Source of the DNA: CAYOHR01 sp964512145
GTDB taxonomy: Bacteria; Bacteroidota; Bacteroidia; Flavobacteriales_G; JALEGO01
Assembly (NCBI GenBank): GCA_964512145.1
Contig: CAZEIM010000066.1
Location: 1-9,100 of the forward strand
DNA: 9,100 nucleotides
Direction of reading: 5' to 3'
Shown here: positions 1 to 7,755 of the stretch, in pieces
How the letters are laid out: each line of letters begins with the position of its first letter
Position numbering within the stretch: position 1 is the first letter of the stretch
Notes under the pieces: generated by a model
Told to the model about the DNA's origin: nothing
The model's database searches: none
What the model saw: the letters and a program-made list of their open reading frames with translations, nothing else
Position numbers and translations under genes: made by a program

Positions 1-32
1 CAAAAATAAAATAAATCATGCTTACCTTCAAA
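1..32 (-). promoter_or_regulatory. Orphan leftward promoter in the left repeat copy
   Basis: Read on the minus strand, this copy has TTTG (32-29), a 20-nt spacer, and TATTTTTG (8-1). This matches the Bacteroidota -33/-7 pattern TTTG - about 20 nt - TAnnTTTG. It is the same element that sits upstream of the AlbA_2-type gene at 1816-1847. Its transcript would start left of the window, so any gene it serves cannot be seen. The match is by motif only. Confidence 0.4.
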
Positions 33-42
33 AATTAAAAAA
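1..42. repeat. Left copy of a 42-bp direct repeat
   Basis: Positions 1-42 are identical, base for base, to 1816-1857. The copy starts at the first base of the window, so it may extend further left. To the right, identity stops at base 43, but weaker similarity continues for about 12 bases with small indels. This copy lies 51 bp downstream of the stop codon of the AlbA_2-type gene, so the two copies bracket that gene completely. I see no third copy in the window. Confidence 0.95.
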
Positions 43-93
43 AGCATTTCTATAAAGCGTCTTATAAAGCATTTATCTATTTTCTTACAAGTT

Positions 94-1731
94 TTACTTT
101 ATAGAATACTTAGTCCACTTTCGTTCCCCTTGTAAACCTAAAACACCCTTTTCAACCATTGATTTAAGCATCCGTTTTACTTTAAATTGATTAATCTCCT
201 TTCCAATCCGTTGATGAATTTCCCCAAAACCGCTATTCGGATAAGCTGTCAAATCTTTATAAATCAATTCTTCTAAACGGTAATCTTCAATATTTTTTAG
301 ATTAGTTTTCCCCTTAAAGTTGATTTTCCTAATAAATTCAGGATTTACTGCATATTGAGTTCCTTTTCCCTTTCCGGTCTTTACAACCAATTCTAAATCA
401 ATCAATCTACCTAACCAATTTCTTAATCCTACTTCTTCATTTTGATTAAGGATGTTTGAAATCTCAAGAGCAGCATAAGACTGTTGCTGTGCCAATAAGC
501 CTAATGAAATGAGTTCCTTTTGTTTCAACGAAAACTCATTACTAGCTTTATCCATCAAACGAACTACTTCTTTGCTCACAAATTGTTTTTTCACAATAAC
601 AGTAACACGCTCATCGGTTTCTTTTACAATGGGCAAGGGTTTTCCAGAACCTAACAGTTTGGCATAAACCAAATCATAGCCACTGCCTTCTTTTTCCATT
701 AAGCCCAAATCATAAAATATTTTGGAAAGATGCTCATTTCTTCTGATAGATTGGTTTAAAATATTCTTAGGTGTTACACCAAACGGCAACCTTCCCGGAC
801 TATGAATTTCCATTCTATCAGGGAAAATATTAATAAAAATATCACCACGAGTCGTGTACGTTCTATGAACCAAAGCATTCACTACCAATTCTCTCACAAC
901 TTCTATGGGGAAAAATGGGATATTTTTTCTAAACATCCCTTCTGATACTTCTACACTTTCCTGCCAATCCGGAATATCATTCAAAACCCTTTCCAATAAT
1001 TCTTTTGGATTGGAGAAATAATCATCTAAAAGCAATTTCCATACTTTTTCATCCCTGTCGTCATATCGAATGACTTGTATGGCAGGGGGATAAAGCAAAG
1101 AAGCCCTGTCGTTGCGTTTGCCTATCCATAAAACACCTAAATTGGTTAAAAAGCCATTCTTTTGGATAAAGTAGAAATCTAACATTTCATCATCAGTCAT
1201 TTCTTTGATAAAGCGGCTTACCCGTTGTGAATTTCTGATATCATATAAAAAAGTTCTTCTTTTTACTTCATCAAATTGAGACGCAGCAACTCTCTTGGTA
1301 ATTTGCTCTTCCCATACAAAGGCATTTTTATCGGCTGCTAGACGAGCCATTTCATCAGGGGGAACTGGCTTGCATTCATCGTGAACCCTTACATAATATT
1401 TTCCATCAGTGGTAGATGCAATCGTTTGTGCGTTTCTAAAAACCTGTACTTGGATATACTCCGCTTTGTTTTCGGCCATTACTATCGTTACGGAAATTCC
1501 TACATTAACTGTCCTGTGGGCAATGTTTTTTTGAATAATATCAGGCAAATTTCTATCTGCAATTTTTTGTTTTTCGGGTGGTAGTGTTGCCTTGTTTTCA
1601 ATACCAATATAGATAAAACCACCTTGAGCATTGGCAAAACAAACACAATCTTTCGCCAACTCATTCCAATCTGTGTTTTTACCATTCAAGAATTTGAGTG
1701 ATTTCTTGTCTATGTTTTTATTCTCTTCCAT
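94..1731 (-). CDS. AlbA_2 (Schlafen-like) / GHKL-ATPase-like transcriptional regulator
   Basis: Putative DNA- or nucleic-acid-binding regulator of 545 aa, of the type often annotated 'ATP-binding protein' or 'RecG-related helicase'. Residues about 11-118 look like an AlbA_2 domain: ELAKDCVCFANAQGGFIYIG matches the family core of 'E-[LI]-xK-x-x-x-AFAN-x-x-GG-x-[IL]-x-[IV]-G'. Residues about 278-380 look like the HATPase_c_4 module: an N-box-like ELVVNALVHR (281-290), then MEIHSPGRLP and EGSGYDL. The C-terminus holds two winged-helix-like stretches (about 400-465 and 483-543) ending in basic residues. The ATG at 1731 is used because the domain begins within a few residues of it. The gene is monocistronic, divergent from lysS, and enclosed by 42-bp direct repeats; the right copy supplies its likely promoter. 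Such genes are common accessory genes of unknown target. The family call is firm, but the function in this organism is not known. Confidence 0.85.
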   Translation of the reverse strand: MEENKNIDKKSLKFLNGKNTDWNELAKDCVCFANAQGGFIYIGIENKATLPPEKQKIADRNLPDIIQKNIAHRTVNVGISVTIVMAENKAEYIQVQVFRNAQTIASTTDGKYYVRVHDECKPVPPDEMARLAADKNAFVWEEQITKRVAASQFDEVKRRTFLYDIRNSQRVSRFIKEMTDDEMLDFYFIQKNGFLTNLGVLWIGKRNDRASLLYPPAIQVIRYDDRDEKVWKLLLDDYFSNPKELLERVLNDIPDWQESVEVSEGMFRKNIPFFPIEVVRELVVNALVHRTYTTRGDIFINIFPDRMEIHSPGRLPFGVTPKNILNQSIRRNEHLSKIFYDLGLMEKEGSGYDLVYAKLLGSGKPLPIVKETDERVTVIVKKQFVSKEVVRLMDKASNEFSLKQKELISLGLLAQQQSYAALEISNILNQNEEVGLRNWLGRLIDLELVVKTGKGKGTQYAVNPEFIRKINFKGKTNLKNIEDYRLEELIYKDLTAYPNSGFGEIHQRIGKEINQFKVKRMLKSMVEKGVLGLQGERKWTKYSIK

Positions 1732-1815
1732 TACACAGTTTCTACATTTTCAATTCCTCACTAAACAGCTTTTGCAAGATGGATTTTTCAAATACTTCCC
1801 TCTTTTTATAAGTAT

Positions 1816-1847
1816 CAAAAATAAAATAAATCATGCTTACCTTCAAA
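1816..1847 (-). promoter_or_regulatory. Likely promoter of the AlbA_2-type gene
   Basis: On the minus strand: TTTG at 1847-1844, a 20-nt spacer, and TATTTTTG at 1823-1816. Both boxes and the spacing fit the Bacteroidota primary sigma consensus (TTTG / TAnnTTTG). Transcription would begin near 1810 and give a leader of about 80 nt before the ATG at 1731. The single TAnnTTTG motif is common by chance in DNA this AT-rich. The correctly spaced -33 box is what makes this the best promoter match in the window. Confidence 0.5.
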
Positions 1848-1857
1848 AATTAAAAAA
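1816..1857. repeat. Right copy of the 42-bp direct repeat
   Basis: Identical to 1-42. It lies between the start of the AlbA_2-type gene (1731) and the lysS promoter region. The two copies are 1,815 bp apart start to start, which would be the length of an excised or duplicated unit. Its right edge ends 28 bp before the likely -7 element of lysS. Confidence 0.95.
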
Positions 1858-1885
1858 CATATTCCTATGTACCCATGTTTGTATA

Positions 1886-1893
1886 TATCTTTG
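1886..1893 (+). promoter_or_regulatory. Likely -7 element for lysS-gltX
   Basis: TATCTTTG fits TAnnTTTG and would place the transcript start near 1899, leaving a leader of about 18 nt before the lysS ATG at 1917. No TTTG box stands at the expected distance upstream (around 1862-1866), so only half of the promoter is supported. The position immediately right of the repeat means that anything inserted or lost there would touch the lysS upstream region. Confidence 0.4.
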
Positions 1894-1916
1894 CACTTAA
1901 ATTATTTTTAATCCAC

Positions 1917-3437
1917 ATGAGTGTAGTACTAACAGAGCAACAACAAATTAGAAGAGAATCACTTCAAAAATTAAACGAATTAGGTATTAACCCTTATCCT
2001 GCTCAACTATTTGAGGTAAATGCACACGCCAAAGAAATTAAAAAAAATTACGAAAAAAATAAACTCGATTATAAAAATGTAAGTATTGCCGGAAGGCTTA
2101 TGAGCAAACGTATTATGGGTAAAGCTTCTTTTGCCGAAATACAAGACAGCAGTGGACGCATACAACTTTATATAAACCGTGACGAAATATGCCCCACCGA
2201 AGATAAAACCCTATACAACGAAGTATTTAAAAAGCATTTAGATATCGGAGATATTATTGGAGTTACAGGATATGTTTTTACCACTCAAGTAGGCGAAATT
2301 TCTATTCACGTACAAAGTTTAGTATTGCTAAGCAAATCGTTACGCCCTATTCCTATTGTTAAAACCGATGAGACCGGTAAAGTGCACGATGCGGTTTCGG
2401 ATCCGGAACTTCGATACCGACAACGCTATGTAGATTTAATTATTAATCCCGAAACACGCGAAGTTTTTAAAAAAAGAACTCGGTTGGTTAATTCTATGCG
2501 CGAATACTTAAACAACAAAGGATATTTAGAAGTAGAAACTCCCATTTTACAACCTCTGTATGGAGGTGCAGCTGCTCGGCCATTTAAAACACATCACAAC
2601 ACCTTAGATATGACTTTATATTTAAGAATAGCCAATGAACTATATCTTAAAAGATTAATTGTTGGGGGGTACGATGGAGTGTATGAATTTTCGAAAGATT
2701 TTAGAAATGAAGGAATGAGTCGCTTTCACAATCCTGAGTTTACCCAAATTGAGTTATATGTAGCATATAAAGATTATTACTGGATGATGGATTTAGTGGA
2801 AGAAATGGTAGAAAAAATCGCCTTAGATTTACACGGAACAACCGAGGTAAAGGCAGGGGAAAACATAATAAATTTTCAAAGACCATGGAAACGCTATACT
2901 ATGTACGAATGCATACAACATTTTACAGGTATTGATATTTCTGAAATGGACGAAGATGCCTTACGCAAAGTAGCTCGCGACTTAAAAATACATACCGACC
3001 AAACCATGGGAAGAGCAAAACTCATTGACGAAATATTTGGTGAAACATGCGAACCCAAGCTTATTCAACCCACTTTTATCACGGATTATCCGGTAGAAAT
3101 GTCGCCCTTAGCAAAAAAACACCGAACAAAAAAAGGATTGGTTGAAAGATTTGAAGCTATTTGTAATGGAAAAGAAATTTGCAATGCATTTTCTGAATTG
3201 AATGACCCGATTGATCAACGAGCTCGGTTTGAAGAACAATTAGATTTAGGAAAAAGAGGGGATGAAGAAGCCATGGTTTTAGACGAAGATTTTTTAAGAG
3301 CCCTTGAATATGGAATGCCTCCAACCGCAGGATTAGGTATTGGAATTGACCGTTTAAGTATGATTATGACCAACCAAAATTCCATTCAAGATGTATTATT
3401 TTTTCCACAAATGCGACCTGAACATAATTTACAATAA
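1917..3437 (+). CDS. lysS: Lysyl-tRNA synthetase, class II
   Basis: Charges tRNA-Lys with lysine at ATP cost in the cytoplasm; essential for translation. The 506 aa length is close to E. coli LysS. An N-terminal OB-fold anticodon-binding domain (about residues 54-150, VSIAGRLMSKRIMGKASFAE) is followed by the class II catalytic core. Motif 2 is FRNEGMSRFHNPEF (F262, R263, E265). Motif 3 is GLGIGIDRL, with arginine R479. The conserved RYRQRYVDLI linker is also present. The frame stays open upstream to 1875, but those 14 extra codons lie over the likely -7 element and do not resemble LysRS. The ATG at 1917 (MSVVLTEQQQ) is therefore preferred. gltX follows 3 nt after the stop, so the two are very probably cotranscribed. 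No key residue is missing. Confidence 0.97.
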   Translation: MSVVLTEQQQIRRESLQKLNELGINPYPAQLFEVNAHAKEIKKNYEKNKLDYKNVSIAGRLMSKRIMGKASFAEIQDSSGRIQLYINRDEICPTEDKTLYNEVFKKHLDIGDIIGVTGYVFTTQVGEISIHVQSLVLLSKSLRPIPIVKTDETGKVHDAVSDPELRYRQRYVDLIINPETREVFKKRTRLVNSMREYLNNKGYLEVETPILQPLYGGAAARPFKTHHNTLDMTLYLRIANELYLKRLIVGGYDGVYEFSKDFRNEGMSRFHNPEFTQIELYVAYKDYYWMMDLVEEMVEKIALDLHGTTEVKAGENIINFQRPWKRYTMYECIQHFTGIDISEMDEDALRKVARDLKIHTDQTMGRAKLIDEIFGETCEPKLIQPTFITDYPVEMSPLAKKHRTKKGLVERFEAICNGKEICNAFSELNDPIDQRARFEEQLDLGKRGDEEAMVLDEDFLRALEYGMPPTAGLGIGIDRLSMIMTNQNSIQDVLFFPQMRPEHNLQ

Positions 3438-3440
3438 AAG

Positions 3441-4952
3441 ATGTCTGTAAGAGTAAGATTTGCACCAAGCCCAACGGGTCCACTGCATATTGGAGGGGTA
3501 CGTACTGCCTTGTACAACTATTTATTTGCAAAAAAACACGGAGGTGACTTTTTACTGAGAATAGAAGATACGGACCAACAACGTTTTGTTCCGGGAGCTG
3601 AAGAATATATTATAGAATCGTTACATTGGTGTGGAATTAGCCCCAATGAAGGCGAAAAGCATGGTGGAAATTACGGTCCTTACAAACAAAGTGAGCGAAA
3701 AGATATATATACAACCTATGTACAGGAATTAATAGATAAATCTTGTGCATACTATGCGTTTGACACCCCGGAAGAGTTGGAACAGCAAAGAAATAACTCT
3801 GAAAACTGGAAGTATGACTATATCACTCGATATAGCATGAAAAACTCTTTAACCTTATCGGAAGCAGAGGTTAAAAATCATCTTTTACAAGGAACCCCCT
3901 ACGTAGTAAGATTAAAAGTACCTAAAGAAATTGATATACAGTTTGAAGATATTATTCGTGGAAATATTACGATTAATACCGCAACCATAGATGATAAAGT
4001 AATGTTTAAATCAGATGGTTTGCCAACGTATCATTTAGCTAATGTAGTAGATGATTATTTAATGAAAATAACGCATGTTATTCGTGGAGAAGAATGGCTC
4101 CCCTCTACCCCTATTCATGTACTTTTATATACATTTTTTGGCTGGAAAATGCCAAAGTTTGCTCATTTACCCTTAATACTTAAACCCGATGGAAAAGGCA
4201 AATTATCTAAACGAGATGGCGATAAATTAGGTATGCCTGTATTCCCGCTACAATGGGTCGATCCTAACACTCAAGAAATTTACATGGGATATAGAGATCA
4301 AGGATACTCTAAAGAAGCTTTTATTAACATGTTGGCATTTTTAGGATGGAACCCCGGTACTGAAAAAGAAATTTATACGTTAGAGGAATTAGTAAAAGAT
4401 TTTTCACTGGAAAAAGTACATAAATCGGGTGCTAAATTTGATCCCGATAAAACAAAATGGTTTAACCAACAGCATATTAAATTATGTACGGATGTACAGT
4501 TGAAAGATAAATTAAAAGCCTATTTTTTAGAAAACTCAATACGTACAGATGTTTCTGAAGAAAAATTAGAAGCCATTTGCGCCTTAATGAAAGAACGCGT
4601 AAACTTTATTCATGAAATTTACACCACTGCAAAATATTTATTTGAAAACTATTCTGAATATGATATCGCAACGGTACAAAAAAAATGGGATGCGCAATGT
4701 GCTCAAATCGTCCAAGAACTATCCAAATTATTTTCGACCGTATCCATAAACAACTTTGTATCCGATAACCTAGAAAACATATTTAAAGAATACATACAAA
4801 ACAAACAAATTCCACTAGGTAAAGGCATGATTAGTTTGCGGTTAGCACTAACAGGACAAGGTAGTGGACCTATATTATTTCAAATAATGGAGGTATTGGG
4901 TAAAGACATATGTCTTGAACGGTTGTCCAAAAACTTTATGTGGGAAAAGTAA
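3441..4952 (+). CDS. gltX: Glutamyl-tRNA synthetase, class I
   Basis: Attaches glutamate to tRNA-Glu in the cytoplasm. The protein has 503 aa. It starts directly with the catalytic Rossmann fold: RFAPSPTGPLHIGG carries the HIGH-type signature (H16-G19). The KMSKS-type loop is KLSKR (254-258), followed by DGDKLG. After this loop comes the insertion GMPVFPLQWVDP...GYRDQGYSKEAF, which I recognise from Bacteroidota GluRS. The LAFLGWNPG segment and the helical anticodon-binding region (about 350-503) follow. The start ATG is 3 nt after the lysS stop and gives the usual MSVRVRFAPSPTG N-terminus. Whether it also charges tRNA-Gln cannot be told from this window. It ends 78 bp before the converging LysM-protein gene. 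Confidence 0.97.
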   Translation: MSVRVRFAPSPTGPLHIGGVRTALYNYLFAKKHGGDFLLRIEDTDQQRFVPGAEEYIIESLHWCGISPNEGEKHGGNYGPYKQSERKDIYTTYVQELIDKSCAYYAFDTPEELEQQRNNSENWKYDYITRYSMKNSLTLSEAEVKNHLLQGTPYVVRLKVPKEIDIQFEDIIRGNITINTATIDDKVMFKSDGLPTYHLANVVDDYLMKITHVIRGEEWLPSTPIHVLLYTFFGWKMPKFAHLPLILKPDGKGKLSKRDGDKLGMPVFPLQWVDPNTQEIYMGYRDQGYSKEAFINMLAFLGWNPGTEKEIYTLEELVKDFSLEKVHKSGAKFDPDKTKWFNQQHIKLCTDVQLKDKLKAYFLENSIRTDVSEEKLEAICALMKERVNFIHEIYTTAKYLFENYSEYDIATVQKKWDAQCAQIVQELSKLFSTVSINNFVSDNLENIFKEYIQNKQIPLGKGMISLRLALTGQGSGPILFQIMEVLGKDICLERLSKNFMWEK

Positions 4953-5030
4953 ATTTTATTAAGCTACCGCAAAAATAAAGCAATTAGTACTATCAATATA
5001 GGTTACAAAATCTGTATAACGCTCAATTAT
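4953..5030. other. Convergent intergenic spacer without a clear terminator
   Basis: This 78-bp spacer separates the 3' ends of gltX and the LysM-protein gene. Both transcripts should end here. I found only an 8-bp palindrome (TAGTACTA, 4985-4992) and a weak imperfect GTTACA/TGTATAAC pairing near 5002-5020. Neither has a GC stem or a T-tract on either strand, so no intrinsic terminator is called. Confidence 0.6.
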
Positions 5031-6876
5031 TTAAGGCTTAGCGGTTATTTGCTTAATCTGACTGTCGATGTATGTATGTAAAATATCAAAATAATTTTGG
5101 TTGGTTTTGTATTCTAAATTTAATTGATAATCTAATATTAATACTTCATACGAACCTTTTTCAATTCCTTCACTTTTAATTTTATTTTTTAATAATTCCA
5201 TGTGTTTGGATTGATTTTTTACATGGCTTAATTGTGGTACGCTTTTTTTAATTTTTAAATTTTTCTTCTGCACTTCAATCTGGTACACAATTTTTTCTAT
5301 ATTGATATACAACTTAGTAGGAAAAGGATTTTCAGACACTTTAAATTCGGGATATTGCATGCTCATTAAATTAAAAATATCCATGGGTTGAACATAATCA
5401 TCAATTCGCATTTTTTTGCCAATTTTATTACCCTTTAAGCTTTTGGTGTTTATAGAAGTAATTTCTTTAATTTTTTTAGACTCATCGAGTTTATAGGACA
5501 ATTCTTTTTCTATGTGCAATCTACTGGTTTTATCATCCTCAACAACTCGAGAAGCTATAGCTTCTGTAAACTCCGAAAACTTAACTTGATTTTGTGAAGA
5601 GTTTATACTTGGGTCTGTTGTATTGTTTTCTTGAGTTGAATTATTAATGGTTGATTGACTTTTAGTTGTTTCTTGGATCTTCGTTTTTTCAGTTGTTTCT
5701 TTTGTGGGTTCTTCGATTGTAGTATCCTTAGCTTCATCAATTTTAGTTTTCATTTCGCTAATTTGCTCTCTAACTTGTTGAATTTCTGACTTTAACTCCT
5801 CNNNNNNNNNNNNNNNNNNNNNNTACTTTTTGTTTTTCTTCAGCGGTTAATTCATTTTCTGGATCAATATTCTTTTCTTTTAGCAATTGCTTTAATCGTT
5901 CATTTTCAGAAACTAGACGCTTATTTTCACTCACGGTTTCTTTATAATCCGTTACCAATTGATCATAACTGGCTTTTAATGCATTATACTCTTTGGTAAG
6001 CAATTCATACTCTTGTCTGATTTCTTCACCATAAGTTTTTAAACTTAAAATTTCTTTATTGGCATTCAGCAACTTATCGGATAATGAAGAAAATTCCTTA
6101 TCTATTTTTTCAATTCCACCGCTTACGGTACTTGTTTTTTTAGTGGTAACAGGTGCTTTATATTCGGTAAAAGAAGCCCCATCACATAAAATAATTTTTT
6201 GACCGGGGTATAAAATAGTATTTTCTTGAACATTATTTATTTTCATTAGGGTAACAGGCGAGCAATTAGTAGCTCGTGCAATTTTATAAATATAATCGCC
6301 TTCTTGAACAGTATATTGTTTATCCGTAGTAACCGAAACTTCTTGTTGTGTTTTAGCAACGAATGGTTTTTCGTTACTAGGCTTGGTTTCTTGAGGTGCT
6401 TTTTCTGCTGTTTTTGGGGTATTTACAAGTGGTTTTTCGGTAATTTTATCTTTAGTCGGAGCAAATGGTATGTTATAACTAAAATTCCAATAGTTTTTTT
6501 CTACCTCATTTTTTGAAATAATCTTATCTATTTTTATAATATCAACATCAACGCTAAAACGAGCGGAATACTGATCATTTTCAGCAAATACAAACTTTTT
6601 ATCGGTTTGTTCTATAGAATTAAATACGATGTTTTTTTGTAAACTACCTAAAACATTTCCGCAATCTTTAAATGTGAGTTTAATTTGTGATAAATCATTT
6701 AAATTTTTAATAATCTCAATATTTCCCGAGCACATAGCTATAGCATCGCTACTTTGAAATGTTAACTCATATGTGCTTTCAGTGTTTTTTTGAATGGACG
6801 TTGCTATATTTAATTGCTTAAACTGGGCAAATAATCCTAAAGGGAGCATTAAAAAAGATAACCATAAATTCTTCAT
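5031..6876 (-). CDS. Exported LysM / coiled-coil protein, one gene split by an assembly gap
   Basis: Probable exported envelope protein. Residues 1-17 form a short signal peptide (MKNLWLSFLMLPLGLFA). Residues 18-138 are predicted beta-rich and unrecognised, with two cysteines (C49, C72). A Lys/Pro-rich linker (139-186) follows. One LysM domain spans about 188-232 (YTVQEGDYIYKIA ... ILYPGQKIIL) and would bind peptidoglycan or another N-acetylglucosamine polymer. A long Glu/Lys coiled coil runs from about 254 up to the 22-N gap after residue 351. Beyond the gap the coiled coil resumes (EELKSEIQQVREQISE), then a Thr/Ser/Asn/Gln-rich stretch and an unrecognised Lys-rich region ending in ITAKP. 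The gap meets codon boundaries on both sides, but 22 is not a multiple of 3, so the sequence as given shows a false frameshift. Known bases total 1,824, exactly 608 codons including the stop. The start ATG overlaps the lyase stop as ATGA, suggesting translational coupling. LysM is firm; the role is not known. Confidence 0.82.
5802..5823. other. Assembly gap (22 Ns)
   Basis: A run of 22 unknown bases falls inside the coiled coil of the LysM protein. The last codon before it is GTA (V351, 5826-5824). The first codon after it is GAG (5801-5799). Both open frames are intact up to the gap, so the true length should be a multiple of 3, for example 21 or 24. The stated 22 is therefore an estimate or a placeholder. 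A repetitive coiled-coil coding sequence could explain the break, but this cannot be seen. Confidence 0.95.
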
Positions 6877-7733
6877 ACATTAAACACTTTTTCGGCAAAG
6901 ATAATAGCTTCTAACAATTTATTCCTATCTATTTTTAATTCATAGTTATTTTCTTGTAAATAATCAATGATTTTCTCTGTAGGCATATTTCCGGTTAATT
7001 CATCTTTAGCCATTGGACATCCCCCAAATCCTTTTACAGCACCATCCAACCAATTGCAATTAGTTCGCAAAACAGCCTCTAACTTTTCTTTCCAGGCATC
7101 AGGGGTGCTATGTAAATGAGCTCCCACTTGAACATTTTTTTTATGCAATACGGGTAGTGCCGTATTAAAAATCCTTTCAATATTTTGAGGATTAGAAACA
7201 CCAATTGTATCGGCAAATGAAATATATTTAACATCTAATTGAGAGCTTATTTTTTCAGCCCACTGTGTAACAATATCTTCATGCCATACATCTCCATAGG
7301 GATTTCCAAATGCCATAGACAAATACACCAATAGTTTTTTATTCGTTTTTAAACAAATATTCTGAATTTCATCTAATCTCAATAAAGACTCATCCAGCGT
7401 AGAGTTGGTATTTCTCAGTTGAAATGTTTGGGATACAGAAAATGGAAAACCTAAATACAAAATTTGAGAATATTTTCCGGCATTTTCAGCTCCTTTTGCA
7501 TTCGCTATTATTGCCAATAACTTAGTATTGGTAATATGTAATTTTTCTAATACCTTATCCGTATCTTGCATTTGAGGAATTGCTTTGGGAGAAACAAAAC
7601 TTCCAAAATCCAAAATATCAAATCCCACTTGTAATAATTTATTGATGTATTCAATTTTTGTGTCGGTAGGAATAAACGATTTTATACCCTGCATTGCATC
7701 ACGCGGACATTCAATAATTTGAATTTTTTTCAT
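6873..7733 (-). CDS. HMG-CoA-lyase-like protein (HMGL / DRE-TIM metallolyase family)
   Basis: By family, HMG-CoA lyase (MvaB/HMGCL) splits 3-hydroxy-3-methylglutaryl-CoA into acetyl-CoA and acetoacetate at the end of leucine breakdown, using a divalent metal in a TIM barrel. This 286-aa protein has PRD (10-12), SFVSPKAIPQM (45-55), the AHLHS metal histidines (H206, H208), the catalytic-loop motif GFGGCPMA with C239, and GN (N249) followed by E253. Against human HMGCL as I recall it, R41, D42, H233, H235, C266, N275 and E279 are all matched. By contrast E37 aligns with I7 and E72 with D42. I associate the 'ECPRDAMQG' N-terminus with a flavobacterial subgroup, so activity on HMG-CoA is likely but not certain. 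The start ATG at 7733 puts MKKIQIIE just before the first strand. It is the first gene of a leftward operon and overlaps the LysM-protein gene by 4 bp (ATGA). No other leucine-pathway genes are visible. Confidence 0.85.
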   Translation of the reverse strand: MKKIQIIECPRDAMQGIKSFIPTDTKIEYINKLLQVGFDILDFGSFVSPKAIPQMQDTDKVLEKLHITNTKLLAIIANAKGAENAGKYSQILYLGFPFSVSQTFQLRNTNSTLDESLLRLDEIQNICLKTNKKLLVYLSMAFGNPYGDVWHEDIVTQWAEKISSQLDVKYISFADTIGVSNPQNIERIFNTALPVLHKKNVQVGAHLHSTPDAWKEKLEAVLRTNCNWLDGAVKGFGGCPMAKDELTGNMPTEKIIDYLQENNYELKIDRNKLLEAIIFAEKVFNV

Positions 7734-7747
7734 GATATTAGTTTTAC

Positions 7748-7755
7748 CAAAAATA
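7748..7755 (-). promoter_or_regulatory. Possible -7 element for the lyase-LysM operon
   Basis: On the minus strand TATTTTTG fits TAnnTTTG and would give a leader of roughly 9 nt before the lyase ATG at 7733. No TTTG box is seen about 20 nt upstream. In DNA of this composition the octamer turns up by chance often enough that the call is weak. Confidence 0.25.

Noticed and set aside
43..93. Hairpin terminator for the AlbA_2-type gene
   Set aside because: The repeated AAAGCATTT and TATAAAGC motifs are direct, not inverted, repeats. The only stem is about 5 AT pairs (TATAA/TTATA), too weak to call.
1381..1584. Rightward 67-codon frame inside the AlbA_2-type gene
   Set aside because: It lies wholly opposite a well-supported coding sequence, with no family resemblance; a shadow frame.
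1..1857. Insertion sequence or integron-type mobile element
   Set aside because: There is no transposase, integrase or terminal inverted repeat inside the unit; only the direct repeats and one regulator gene are seen.
1875..1916. Possible 14-codon N-terminal extension of lysS from an upstream ATG
   Set aside because: The extension overlaps the likely -7 element and reads as hydrophobic residues unlike LysRS; the ATG at 1917 gives the normal N-terminus and length.
5031..5753. A separate 240-aa protein starting at ATG 5753
   Set aside because: The frame continues upstream without a stop into the N gap as a coiled coil that matches the other side, so the ATG is an internal methionine of the LysM protein.
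5770..5801. C-terminal tail GVKVRNSTS after the gap on the LysM protein
   Set aside because: It is an out-of-frame reading caused by the 22-N spacer; the adjacent frame carries the real coiled coil.
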